14,220 bases of DNA from the NCBI GenBank assembly GCA_050014795.1, contig JBEKCQ010000125.1, positions 1-14,220 on the forward strand, written 5' to 3'. Below are positions 6,727 through 14,128 of the stretch, piece by piece. The notes below the pieces were generated by a model that searched no databases, was not told the DNA's origin, and worked only from the letters and a program-made list of their open reading frames with translations. A program made the translations under genes and the position numbers. Origin of the DNA: JALHUF01 sp050014795 (lineage in GTDB: Bacteria > Acidobacteriota > Terriglobia > UBA7540). The number at the start of each line of letters is the position of its first letter. The first letter of the stretch is position 1.

Positions 6727-9021
6727 TTACAGAATGGCCTTGGCGGCTGCCAGGATGTCTTCCACGCCGGGGTAGAAAACAGCTTCCAGAACGTGCGATT
6801 GAGGGGCAATGCCGTTCTTGGCCCCCACCCGTATTACCGGTGCGTCAAGGTAATCAAAGGCTTCCTGCTGAATAGTTGACGCGACCTCGCCCGTGAAGCT
6901 GCCGATATGCACGGCCTGACTCGCGACCACACAGCGCCCGGTCTTTTCGACCGACCTCAGCACCGTTTCGATATCGAGCGGGACGAGGCTGCGCAAATCG
7001 ACAACCTCCGCGCTGACACCAGACTCAGCCCTGAGGCGGTCGGCAGCCTTCAGGGCATCATGAACCGCGGGCCCGTACGCAACCAGCGTGATATCGCTGC
7101 CCGGGCGCTTGATATCCGCCACCCCCAAAGGCACCAGGTATTCCTCCTCCGGCACAACACCTTTCTCGCCGTATAGCGACTGCGACTCCACAAACATCAC
7201 TGGATTGTTGTCGCGGATGGCGGATTTCATCATGCCTTTGGCATCGTAGGGCGTGGAAGGATAGACCACGTACATTCCCGGGATGTGTGCAATAGTCGAT
7301 TCGAACGTCTGCGAGTGCTGGCCTCCGTACCCCTTCCCTCCACCTACCGAAGCCCGGATTACCAGAGGCACTTCAACCTGCGCGCCTGACATGTAGTGCC
7401 ACTTGGCCGCCTGATTGCTTACTTGATCCCCGGCCATCAGGAGAAAGTCCATGTACATGAGTTCCACCACGGGACGCAATCCGATCATGGCTGCGCCGAC
7501 GCCGGTGCCGCAAATTGCTGCTTCGGAGATCGGGGCGTTGAAGACCCGGTCGCGGCCAAACACCTCCAGGAGTCCCTTGGACAGCTTGAAGGCGCCTCCA
7601 TACTCGGCCACATCTTCACCATAGAAGATGACGCGGGTATCGCGCTTCATCTCTTCGATCAGGGCCTCTTTGATCGCATCGCGATAGGTGATGGCGCCGT
7701 CGGTCCGCTTGATAGCGGGCGGTGGTTCACGCAACCCTGTTTCCTGAAATGCCGGCGGAACCTTCTCCGCCACGGCGTGGGTGTACATGTACTTGATGAC
7801 CTCGGCAGGGTCAGGATCAGGAGAGCCGGCAGCGCGAATCGCCGCGCGTGCGTTGCGTTCCCGAACCTTCGCCTCCAAAGAGGCAATCCCCTTTTGATCC
7901 AAGACCCCGCATTCCAGGATTTGCTGTCCGAACCTGAGGACTGGATCGACAACCTTCCAGGCGGCTTCTTCTTCGCGGGTTCGGTATTCGTTTCGGGGGT
8001 CGCTCAAGGAGTGGCCGTAGTAGCGGTAGGTGTCCACATCGAGAAAGTACGGGCCGCGACCCTCACGGCAGCCTTGACTGGCCCGCTGCACAGCCTCGCG
8101 CACGGCCAGAACATCCATGCCATTCACGATTTCCGCGTGCATGTTGTTGTCCGCAAAGCCGGCCGCGCGTCGGGCCAAGCGGGAAATCCCCGTCACTTCG
8201 TTGTCCGTGCGACCCGTCATGGCGTAGTGATTGTTGAGAACGAAGAAGATGATGGGAACTCCGAAGCGATGATCTCCGGCAATCTCATTGGTGAACTGGG
8301 CCTGCGCTGCCCAATTCATGGATTCTAGAACTACCCCGTTGCAGTATGCCCCGTCTCCCGCAAAGCAACACACCACACCTCCGCTGCGGAGATACCGCAG
8401 TCCCATGGCCGCCCCGGTCGCAATCGGCACGCTGCCGCCGACGATGGCATTCGCTCCCAGGTGGCCTACGGTGAAGTCGGCAATGTGCATGCTCCCGCCG
8501 CGGCCCTTGCAGTATCCGTCTTCCTTGCCGAAAAGCTCCGCGATGGTGCGATAGACATGCTCTTCCAGGGCTTCTTCCAGGAGCTGCTGGCGCGAAGCCG
8601 CCTGGGAGTGGGGAACGCGCTTCCGTATCTGATCCTCGCTCATGGCGCGAATGGCCAGACAACCCCGGGCCAGGCTGTCTCCGTGCCCCCGATGCGTGCT
8701 GGTGATGTAATCCTTCAGGGTCAAGGCGCTGCAGGCCCCCACGGAAGCAGCTTCCTGCCCGATTGAGACGTGCGTCGGCCCGCGGTAGTTGAACCCCACG
8801 ATCGGCTCGTAAGCCCCGGCGCGCAGCTTCACGATCATTTCTTCCATCTCACGAACCATAAACATGTCTTCGAGAAGGTCGACCGCGGTGGCGGGCTCAA
8901 TTCTTCCAACCGCCAGTTCGTTGTCCAGGTTCCCCCGAAAGCGAAAAGCGGAAATCTTTCCGCAATCGATTTCAAAGGGAGTGAAATCAGGCCGGGTATC
9001 ACTCAGATAAGCTGGTGTCAT
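6727..9021 (-). CDS. Fused E1 alpha-beta subunit of a thiamine-diphosphate 2-oxo acid (pyruvate/acetoin type) dehydrogenase
   Basis: E1 decarboxylates a 2-oxo acid (or cleaves acetoin) with thiamine diphosphate and loads the acyl group onto E2-bound lipoate. The 764-residue protein joins the two normally separate subunits. The alpha half (to about residue 420) has GRGGSMHI, the thiamine-diphosphate motif starting GDG (about 222-224) and ending NN (about 263-264), and the alpha-loop motif TYRYYGHSLSDP. The beta half starts near 440 (ITYRDAIKEAL) with YGEDVAEYGG and GGGKGYGGQHSQTFE. There is an N-terminal extension of about 45 residues, and a stretch rich in Glu/Gln/Arg is inserted between RGHGDSLARG and AELFGKEDGYCKG. 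The chosen start is ATG 9021, seven bases after GGAGAG and 29 bases after the repressor stop. Upstream in-frame GTG 9060 and ATG 9036 would add 13 or 5 residues, and GTG 9060 would overlap the repressor gene. Confidence 0.92.
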   Translation of the reverse strand: MTPAYLSDTRPDFTPFEIDCGKISAFRFRGNLDNELAVGRIEPATAVDLLEDMFMVREMEEMIVKLRAGAYEPIVGFNYRGPTHVSIGQEAASVGACSALTLKDYITSTHRGHGDSLARGCLAIRAMSEDQIRKRVPHSQAASRQQLLEEALEEHVYRTIAELFGKEDGYCKGRGGSMHIADFTVGHLGANAIVGGSVPIATGAAMGLRYLRSGGVVCCFAGDGAYCNGVVLESMNWAAQAQFTNEIAGDHRFGVPIIFFVLNNHYAMTGRTDNEVTGISRLARRAAGFADNNMHAEIVNGMDVLAVREAVQRASQGCREGRGPYFLDVDTYRYYGHSLSDPRNEYRTREEEAAWKVVDPVLRFGQQILECGVLDQKGIASLEAKVRERNARAAIRAAGSPDPDPAEVIKYMYTHAVAEKVPPAFQETGLREPPPAIKRTDGAITYRDAIKEALIEEMKRDTRVIFYGEDVAEYGGAFKLSKGLLEVFGRDRVFNAPISEAAICGTGVGAAMIGLRPVVELMYMDFLLMAGDQVSNQAAKWHYMSGAQVEVPLVIRASVGGGKGYGGQHSQTFESTIAHIPGMYVVYPSTPYDAKGMMKSAIRDNNPVMFVESQSLYGEKGVVPEEEYLVPLGVADIKRPGSDITLVAYGPAVHDALKAADRLRAESGVSAEVVDLRSLVPLDIETVLRSVEKTGRCVVASQAVHIGSFTGEVASTIQQEAFDYLDAPVIRVGAKNGIAPQSHVLEAVFYPGVEDILAAAKAIL

Positions 9022-9050
9022 TTCCGATCTCTCCATAGATTGCAGTCCCG

Positions 9051-9824
9051 CTAGGCGCACACCACCTCGACGCCCCGCTTGCGCAGTTCCTTTGAGAATT
9101 TCCGGTCGATTCGGTTGTCGGTGACGAGGATCCCGACCTTCTCGAGCTGCCCCGAGCGTGTGAAAGAAATCTTGTGGACCTTCGTGCTGTCGGCGAGCAA
9201 GATCACCTCGCGGGCATGCTCCATGACCAGTTCCTTGGTGTAGGCCTCGCCCGCGTCAGTTGTCGTGAGTCCTTCTTCCAGACTCAGCCCGATGGTTCCC
9301 ATGAAGGCTTTGTCCACGCACAGCTCTTGAAGCGTAAAGCGCGTGAGGGCCCCTACCATGGTCTGGCTCAGGCGGCGGAGCTCACCTCCGATCAGAATTA
9401 GCCGGGGCCCGCGTCCAGCCAGTTCGATTGCGGCACGCAAGGAGTTGGTCACCACGGTCACATTCGACCGATCCTTCAGCAAGCGCGCCAGCTCCAAGAC
9501 GGTACTACCGCCATCCAGAAAAACCGTGTCGTTGGGCTGGACGTATTTCACCGCCTCCTTCGCGATGCGACGTTTCTCCCTGGCAGCCACGGAGGTCTTG
9601 TCGTCAAACAGGGGCTCCTCGAGACGGCTACCTGTGCTGACGGCTCCACCGTGGACCCGACGAATTTCACCCAAACTCTCCAACTCATCGAGGTCCCGCC
9701 GGATCGTTGCCGCAGAAACCTTGAGCTGATGGGCGAGTTCCTCGACGCGAACCACTTGATCCTGGCTGAGGATGCGTCGCAGCCGCTCCCATCGTTTGGG
9801 TGCCAGGTCCTTTTGATTGGGCAC
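9051..9824 (-). CDS. DeoR/GlpR family transcriptional regulator
   Basis: A 257-residue repressor-type protein. Residues about 10-62 form the DeoR winged helix-turn-helix (RRILSQDQVVRVEELAHQL, then VSAATIRRDLDEL and GEIRRVHGGAV). The rest is the DeoR sensor domain, with DGGSTVLELARLL, VVTNSLRAAIELAG, LIGGELRR, and the conserved C-terminal stretch AFMGTIGLS, EGLTTTD, ILLADSTK. Family members typically bind phosphorylated sugars or polyols and repress nearby catabolic operons. The start is GTG 9824; reading upstream in frame to the nearest stop shows no ATG. It heads the E1-E2-E3 operon and lies behind a promoter overlapped by an inverted repeat, so it probably represses its own operon. Whether it also controls the convergent dehydrogenase operon at 1222-3873 is unknown. 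Confidence 0.93.
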   Translation of the reverse strand: MPNQKDLAPKRWERLRRILSQDQVVRVEELAHQLKVSAATIRRDLDELESLGEIRRVHGGAVSTGSRLEEPLFDDKTSVAAREKRRIAKEAVKYVQPNDTVFLDGGSTVLELARLLKDRSNVTVVTNSLRAAIELAGRGPRLILIGGELRRLSQTMVGALTRFTLQELCVDKAFMGTIGLSLEEGLTTTDAGEAYTKELVMEHAREVILLADSTKVHKISFTRSGQLEKVGILVTDNRIDRKFSKELRKRGVEVVCA

Positions 9825-9854
9825 TGCCTTGAAGCCTCGCCACGTGCTTGAGTC

Positions 9855-9891
9855 TGATTGATTATATGCAATACGCTTACGAAATCAATCA
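9855..9891. promoter_or_regulatory. 9-bp inverted repeat overlapping both promoter boxes, likely repressor operator
   Basis: On the plus strand TGATTGATT at 9855-9863 and AATCAATCA at 9883-9891 are exact reverse complements separated by 19 bases, putting equivalent points of the arms about 28 bases apart. One arm overlaps the -10 box and the other the -35 box. Each arm is itself a short tandem (TGAT-TGAT), a layout compatible with a dimeric or tetrameric DeoR-family protein. Assignment to the adjacent repressor is inference. Confidence 0.6.
9861..9888 (-). promoter_or_regulatory. Sigma-70-type promoter of the repressor-E1-E2-E3 operon
   Basis: Read on the minus strand, TTGATT (9888-9883) and a consensus TATAAT (9866-9861) are separated by 16 bases. 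The start codon of the repressor lies 36 bases beyond the TATAAT, leaving a short leader. The -10 box is a perfect match to consensus and the -35 matches at four of six positions. This is the only strong promoter I see for the minus-strand operon. Confidence 0.75.
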
Positions 9892-10193
9892 AATTCATTC
9901 ATACCGGTTCGCCTAGTTCCATTGCATCGCTGAGTCATCCCGGCCCGGGCAGGGGGGAGGCTGGATTCGATGTAGAGGGTGGTGAGGAGACGCGCGAGTT
10001 TGGCCCGCATGGCTCGAATACGGGTGTCCCTGGTGGGAAAATGTCCACGGTAAACGGACAACAGAAGGTTCAGCCCGCCCATCCGTTTCCCGTCATGACC
10101 TGCAAAACGTAGTGCCGTGCCCCAGCCTGCGCTAGCGTCGCGCCAGCCACACTGTTTTGATCTTGTCCATGCCAAAAATCCCGTTCAGATTGA
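9892..10193. other. Region without a supported gene, upstream of the IS630 remnant
   Basis: About 300 bases separate the repressor promoter from the transposase fragment. Open frames of under 100 codons exist on both strands, but none shows a recognisable domain or a good ribosome binding site. A GC-rich patch (CCCGGCCCGGGC near 9940) and a run of G are present. It may include remains of the 5' part of the insertion element or an intergenic repeat; I see nothing decisive. Confidence 0.4.
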
Positions 10194-10451
10194 AATCATT
10201 CATCTTGCCCTAAGGCATTGCTACACTTCACGCCCACGGACGCTTCCTGGCTGAACCAGATCGAGATCTGGTTCAGTATCTTGACCCGGCAGGCGCTGCG
10301 CGGGGCGAGCTTCACCAGTGTCGAATGGTTGAGGCGGGCGATTGATGCGGTCCTCGCGGTCTACAATGCCCAGGCCGCTCCGTTCGAATGGACGAAGCGT
10401 TATGTGCACCCGGTCAGTCTCAAACATAAGTACGCTTACTTAAACGACTAG
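10194..10451 (+). pseudogene. IS630-family transposase, 3' fragment
   Basis: The open frame from 10194 encodes LHFTPTDASWLNQIEIWFS, RQALRGASFTSVEWLRRAID, VYNAQAAPFEWT and a C-terminus HKYAYLND. This is the C-terminal end of IS630-type DDE transposases; the Glu of SWLNQIE is the expected third catalytic acid. The first two catalytic Asp and the DNA-binding part are missing, and an in-frame TGA at 10191-10193 closes the frame upstream, so this is a 5'-truncated, inactive remnant. A TTG at 10218 could serve as a start but is unlikely to matter. A 12-bp perfect inverted repeat lies inside the fragment at 10251-10276. Downstream, the palindrome AGGTTAACCT (10478-10487) may be near the old element end. 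Confidence 0.85.
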
Positions 10452-10541
10452 ATACTGAAGCTCATGACGCAGGATTCAGGTTAACCTAGTACAATAGGTC
10501 AGCAATCGAGAAGCCAACGGGTCCCGCAGAGATTGGACCAT

Positions 10542-10628
10542 ATGAAGATGTGCCCCGGTTGCCGCCGCAACTGCCGGAGCTGTTCGAACCCGACTCGACT
10601 CGAGCTTCTCCGCAAAGGACGCTGCTAG
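10542..10628 (+). CDS. Possible 28-residue Cys-rich small protein
   Basis: A short frame from ATG 10542 to TAG 10626-10628 encodes 28 residues beginning MKMCPGCRRNCRSCSNPTRL. Four Cys form CxxC-x3-CxxC within eleven residues, and a fifth is the last residue. That spacing could hold zinc like a mini zinc ribbon. The ribosome binding site is weak (GAGATTGG a few bases before the ATG). It ends 22 bases before the TPR gene, in a different frame. It could be a genuine small protein, the frame-shifted front of the TPR gene, or chance. No family is recognised. Confidence 0.3.
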   Translation: MKMCPGCRRNCRSCSNPTRLELLRKGRC

Positions 10629-10650
10629 TTGGCGTCACGGAGGGTCGCAC

Positions 10651-11208
10651 GTGCCAAGCCCGACTGAACAAGCACGCGTCCACGAAGATGCTGCGAATCG
10701 CGAACTGTCGGAAGGGTATCTGGATCAGGCTATCGCTGAGGCGACCCACGCCATCCAACTGGACCCGAATTCCGCACAGGCCTATGTCTTCAGAGCTGAA
10801 GCATACCGGCGCCTGCGCCAACTTGACCGGAGCCTGGCCGATGTCACACGCGCCGTCGAGCTAGACCCCGGCCTCTTTTACGCTCATATGCACCGAGCTG
10901 TCCTCCACGAAGCTCTGGGAATGTTCGATCCGGCCATCGCCGATGCTACCCGTGCGGTGTAACTGAAACCTGACTACGCTCTCGCTTACGCCGCCAGGGG
11001 CGCAACGAAAGCGCAGCAAGGTCGCTTCCAAGAGGCTATCGCGGATCTGGACCATGCACTGAAGATCGACCCCGAGTATGCCTTTGCCCTCGGAATTCGC
11101 GGCTGGTGCTTGGTCGCACTTGGGCAGAAGAAAGAGGCTGCGGACGACATAGCAGGAGCCATCTCACCGGACCCTTCTCTGCGGGTTTCATCCACCCGCC
11201 GGGATTGA
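10651..11208 (+). pseudogene. Tetratricopeptide-repeat protein interrupted by a nonsense codon
   Basis: The frame starts at GTG 10651, six bases after GGAGGG, and reads five tandem TPR units of about 34 residues. They end in AIQLDPNS, AVELDPGL, AV(stop)LKPDY, ALKIDPEY and AISPDPSL. A TAA at 10960-10962 stops translation in the third unit, but the same frame continues without a shift through units four and five to the TGA at 11206-11208. At the equivalent place the other repeats have Gln, Glu, Lys or Ser, so one base change (for example CAA to TAA) explains the stop. TPR proteins are protein-protein interaction scaffolds, and no partner is evident. The truncated 103-residue product would keep two full repeats and might still be made. 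No signal peptide is seen. Confidence 0.8.
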
Positions 11209-11526
11209 CAGCAGTTCTGATGTTCGGGCTGCTGCGGAGGGGCAAGATGAACCCCTCGGGGGGCTGGTGGGAACGGCTTGGACTGCAAACCAAGCTGAAA
11301 CCTGGGCGTCGTGAAAATTCAATGAGCTCGACCGAAGCCAGCTACGGCGTCACCACAACGCACGCGGTTGGATAGACAAGAAGCACGTCCTGAACACGTA
11401 CCCGCCGGAGAAGCGGTTGGCATCGCTGCGGCCGCTGCCCAAGCGGGGCGGTTGTCGGCGTCGGGTTGTCGCGGTCGCGTGTCGATGTCGGTTTTGCTGC
11501 CCGAAATTCCGACTGGACGGAGGAGA
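11209..11526. other. Region between the TPR remnant and the HAD gene, no firm gene
   Basis: About 318 bases hold no gene I can assign. A 71-codon open frame on the plus strand runs from about 11315 to a TGA at 11528-11530 that overlaps the HAD start codon as ATGA, which is a typical translational-coupling arrangement. However, it lacks an ATG, has no ribosome binding site near its beginning, and its product (very Arg- and Cys-rich near the end) resembles no family I know. The HAD frame itself is also open back to ATG 11368. Confidence 0.35.
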
Positions 11527-12306
11527 ATGAAAGCGGATTCCCCATTACCGGCGGCCCTCATCTTCGATATGGACGGCGTGCTGGTTGACAGCAACCCGTT
11601 TCACCTGCAGAAATGGGCTGCGCTATTGAACGAGCACCACATCCCATTCAACCCGGAGGAGCTTCCAAAGCAGGTCCTGGGGCCCCGCAATGACGAAACG
11701 TTGACGTACTTCTTCGGGCCGAACACGGCCTCTGAGGTAAGACGCCGCCTCAGTGAGAAGCTGGAGGCGAAATTCCGCCGAGTCTTCAAGCCCCACGCGA
11801 AGCCGCTGCCCGGGCTCAGGCGCCTGATCCTCGAGTGCAACCGGGCGGCCATCCTGATGGCCGTGGCCTCATCGGCGATGCGCAAGAATGTGGAGTTTGT
11901 GGTGGATGCTCTCGGGTTCCGCCCTTATTTTCGCTACATGATCAGTGGCGACGAGATTACGCATAACAAGCCTGAGCCCGAGATCTACTTGAAGGTGGCG
12001 GGCAAGCTAGGGATCGATCCCAGCAAGTGCGTAGCCTTCGAGGATTCGTTCGTGGGCATCGAAGCGGCGAAGCGCGCCGGCATGAGATGCGTGGCTGTCG
12101 GGTCGACGTTTCCTCTTGAGGAATTGCGCCAGAAAACACGCGCAGACCTCGTGGTACCCGGTTTTGAACAGCTATCGCTGGAGGACTTGCGGCGGCTGTT
12201 TGTGGGAGAGCAGCCGACGGTTGAAGGTCGAAGGTCCGAGAACCCCGTGCTCCGCAAAAAATCCGTGCGGCGAGTACTACCGATTGGGAATCCAATTGAG
12301 AATTAG
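11527..12306 (+). CDS. HAD-superfamily hydrolase, beta-phosphoglucomutase/sugar-phosphatase-like
   Basis: A 259-residue cytoplasmic enzyme of the haloacid dehalogenase superfamily with all four motifs. Motif I is IFDMDGVLVDS (nucleophile Asp14, Asp16), motif II is a Ser in AVASSA (about 115-116), motif III is Lys148 in NKPEPEIY, and motif IV is FEDSFVGIEAAKRAG (Glu172, Asp173). A helical cap inserted after motif I (about 25-95) is typical of the beta-phosphoglucomutase and 2-deoxyglucose-6-phosphatase subgroup. Substrates in that group are sugar or polyol phosphates. This fits the polyol-type dehydrogenases in the window, although the gene is separated from them by decayed sequence. The start ATG 11527 sits close behind GGAGGAG. 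In-frame ATG 11485 or 11368 would lengthen it but lack such a site. The last 30 or so residues, basic and low in hydrophobics, extend past the fold. Confidence 0.88.
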   Translation: MKADSPLPAALIFDMDGVLVDSNPFHLQKWAALLNEHHIPFNPEELPKQVLGPRNDETLTYFFGPNTASEVRRRLSEKLEAKFRRVFKPHAKPLPGLRRLILECNRAAILMAVASSAMRKNVEFVVDALGFRPYFRYMISGDEITHNKPEPEIYLKVAGKLGIDPSKCVAFEDSFVGIEAAKRAGMRCVAVGSTFPLEELRQKTRADLVVPGFEQLSLEDLRRLFVGEQPTVEGRRSENPVLRKKSVRRVLPIGNPIEN

Positions 12307-12348
12307 AGGTTTGCCCTTAACCGCCACGGCGTGGCATCCTGCGGCACT

Positions 12349-13458
12349 ATGCCGACCCTTCCAGCCCTCCTGCGTTTCGTTTCTATGTTTTTCCATCTTG
12401 TCCGGGATGCCGTCCGCTTCCTTCTATTGGGGACGCGCTCGAGTGCTGCCCTGAAAGCCGAGAATCTCTTTCTCCGGAAGCAGTTCGCTCTGTACTTCGA
12501 ACGCCAGCCCAAGCCCAGGTGAGCCAATGATGCTACTCGGCTCGCTCTGGCACTTCTGTCCAATTAGCTTGCCTGGACAGAAGCACTGGTCATCGTCAAG
12601 CCGGGGACAATGATTCGCTGACATCGGAAGGGTTTTCAGCTGTTCTGGCGTATCAAGTCGAGGCCTCGCGGTAGGCCGCGTATTCCAGCTGATCTGCGGC
12701 AACTGATCGTCGAGATAGCCCGGAACAATCCAACTTGGGGAGAAGAACGCACCGCTGCTGAACTACTCTTGAAACTGGGTATCCGAGTCGCGCCTCGAAC
12801 CGTCAGACGGTATGTGCCGGAGGACTGGGGATCCAGAGGAACCATTTCTTCCCAGCGTTGGATGGCGTTCGTGCGAAATCATGCCCAGGCCATCGTCACC
12901 TGTGATTTCTTCATCGCCGTGACGGCCACCTTTCGGGTTTCTTACGTCTTTGTGATTTTGGAGGCAGGATCGCGCAGGATCGTCCACTACAACGTCACCG
13001 CTCATCCCACAGCGGATTGGATCCTCCAGCAGTCCCGTGAAGTGATCACCGGTGAGCGGCCCTATCAGTTTGTCATTCATGACCGGGACAGTGTCTATTC
13101 CCCGGACCTCGATTCGGCGCTGACGTCGATGGGAGTGAGAGTGTTGAAGACCCCATTTCGGGCACCCCAGGCTAAGGCTTTCTGCGAGTGGCTCATCGGC
13201 ACCATTCGGAGGGAGTGCCTCGATTTCTTGATCCCGCTGGGTGAAAAGCATCTGCGGCGAATCCTCAAGGAGTGGGTCACTCACTACAATCGGGGTCGAC
13301 CGCATTCTAGCTTGGGGCCGGGTATCCCCGATCCCGAGGTCGGCTGCCGGTGGGTCCAACCTTGTGGGCACCATTTGCCGATCGATCATCAAGTTGTGGC
13401 CAAGGCTATTCTGGGTGGACTACATCACGAATACCGATTGGAGAGGTATGCAGCTTGA
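12349..13458 (+). pseudogene. Integrase-core (rve/DDE) transposase with three in-frame stops
   Basis: A single frame from about ATG 12349 (or GTG 12331) to TGA 13456-13458 encodes a roughly 370-residue IS481/IS3-like transposase. It opens with a helical N-terminus (ALKAENLFLRKQFAL), then VIVKPGTMIR, RPRGRPRIPADLRQLI, and the catalytic core with Asp in TCDFFIAV, Asp in VIHDRDSVY and Glu in FCEWLIGTIRRECLDF. It ends with HYNRGRPHSSLGPGIP and LGGLHHEYRLERYAA. The frame is cut by TGA at 12520-12522, TAG at 12565-12567 and TGA at 12619-12621, all in the N-terminal half. The third falls where a Trp is expected (MIR-W-HRKGF). No frameshift is needed to restore the protein. The catalytic half (from 12769) is still open and intact. 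I could not identify terminal inverted repeats, so element ends are not given. Almost certainly inactive as it stands. Confidence 0.87.
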
Positions 13459-13502
13459 CTCTCTTGAAGAGCAATGGAGCTGAGAAAATCCCATGGAGTG
13501 GT

Positions 13503-14105
13503 GTGTTGATTTCGGTCCAACCGCGGATCCGATTGAGCCGCTCTTTCGATCAGCGTAATCATTCGTATCTGGGTTACGCACTAAGGGTTCGTGGCAGGAT
13601 CGGAAGTGAGGCCCGAGATTTTCTCCTCGGTGTGGGGGAAGGTGCTCACGCCAATTACCATTTCCGGGCCGGCAACGCGGCACCCGGGGATGCGCTGCCG
13701 GTTGGCGATCCGCGTCTTGAGACCGTTGAATTTTATGGCATCAGCAATCTGAAAGTCACCGTACGTGAGGTTGAGGAAGAGACACAGCCACCTCCGTGCC
13801 GTGGCGTTCCACCGCCGCTTCCAGTCTACCGGCAACGCGGTCATCGGCGACTTGCAGCACGAACATACCAGGGCGACTGCACCAGCTGCATGTGGGGATG
13901 CAAGATGGCGGTCGAGATGATTATTGATCAGTGGAATCCGAGTGCACGACGCTACCGAACCGAGACCTTCTGCTACGGTCCTCGATCTTGTCCTCTCTAC
14001 CAATCCGGACCGGCACGCAAGGTCCCCGGCCGTCATGGAATGAGTTATACGGAGGAGGACTGGGTCGACGATGAGGCAACTTCACAGCACGGCCTCGACG
14101 AGTAG
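13503..14105 (+). CDS. Cys-rich protein of unknown function
   Basis: I do not recognise a named family. The product is about 200 residues, acidic and without signal peptide or membrane segment. The N-terminal half (ISVQPRIRLSRSFDQR, LGYALRVRG, EARDFLLGVGEG, LPVGDPRLETVEFYGIS) has the alternating strand pattern of a small beta-barrel. The C-terminal half holds CTSCMWGC (Cys126, 129, 133) and FCYGPRSC (Cys157, 163), a plausible metal-binding set of five, flanked by the polar sequences EMIIDQWNPSARRYRTE and MSYTEEDWVDDEA. The frame is open back into the transposase (ATG 13350), but coding character begins near 13503. GTG 13503 with GGAG four bases before, or TTG 13506 with seven, are the likely starts; both are uncertain. 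It lies 44 bases after the transposase pseudogene and may have lost its original upstream region. A weak hairpin follows at 14129-14156. Confidence 0.65.
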   Translation: MLISVQPRIRLSRSFDQRNHSYLGYALRVRGRIGSEARDFLLGVGEGAHANYHFRAGNAAPGDALPVGDPRLETVEFYGISNLKVTVREVEEETQPPPCRGVPPPLPVYRQRGHRRLAARTYQGDCTSCMWGCKMAVEMIIDQWNPSARRYRTETFCYGPRSCPLYQSGPARKVPGRHGMSYTEEDWVDDEATSQHGLDE

Positions 14106-14128
14106 CATAGTCCGGGCACGATTCAAAT

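Noticed and set aside
5926..8328. Long plus-strand open frames (about 5926-6879 and 7396-8328)
   Set aside because: Antisense to E2 and E1, whose domains and motifs are certain; the products look like reverse-strand artefacts with no motif.
9885..10175. 96-codon minus-strand open frame upstream of the repressor
   Set aside because: It overlaps the repressor promoter and operator, starts at TTG without a ribosome binding site, and shows no domain.
4880..12621. Stop-codon reassignment to explain the repeated in-frame stops
   Set aside because: All three stop codons are involved, the E3 case is a frameshift, and intact genes nearby end normally at TAA, TAG and TGA.
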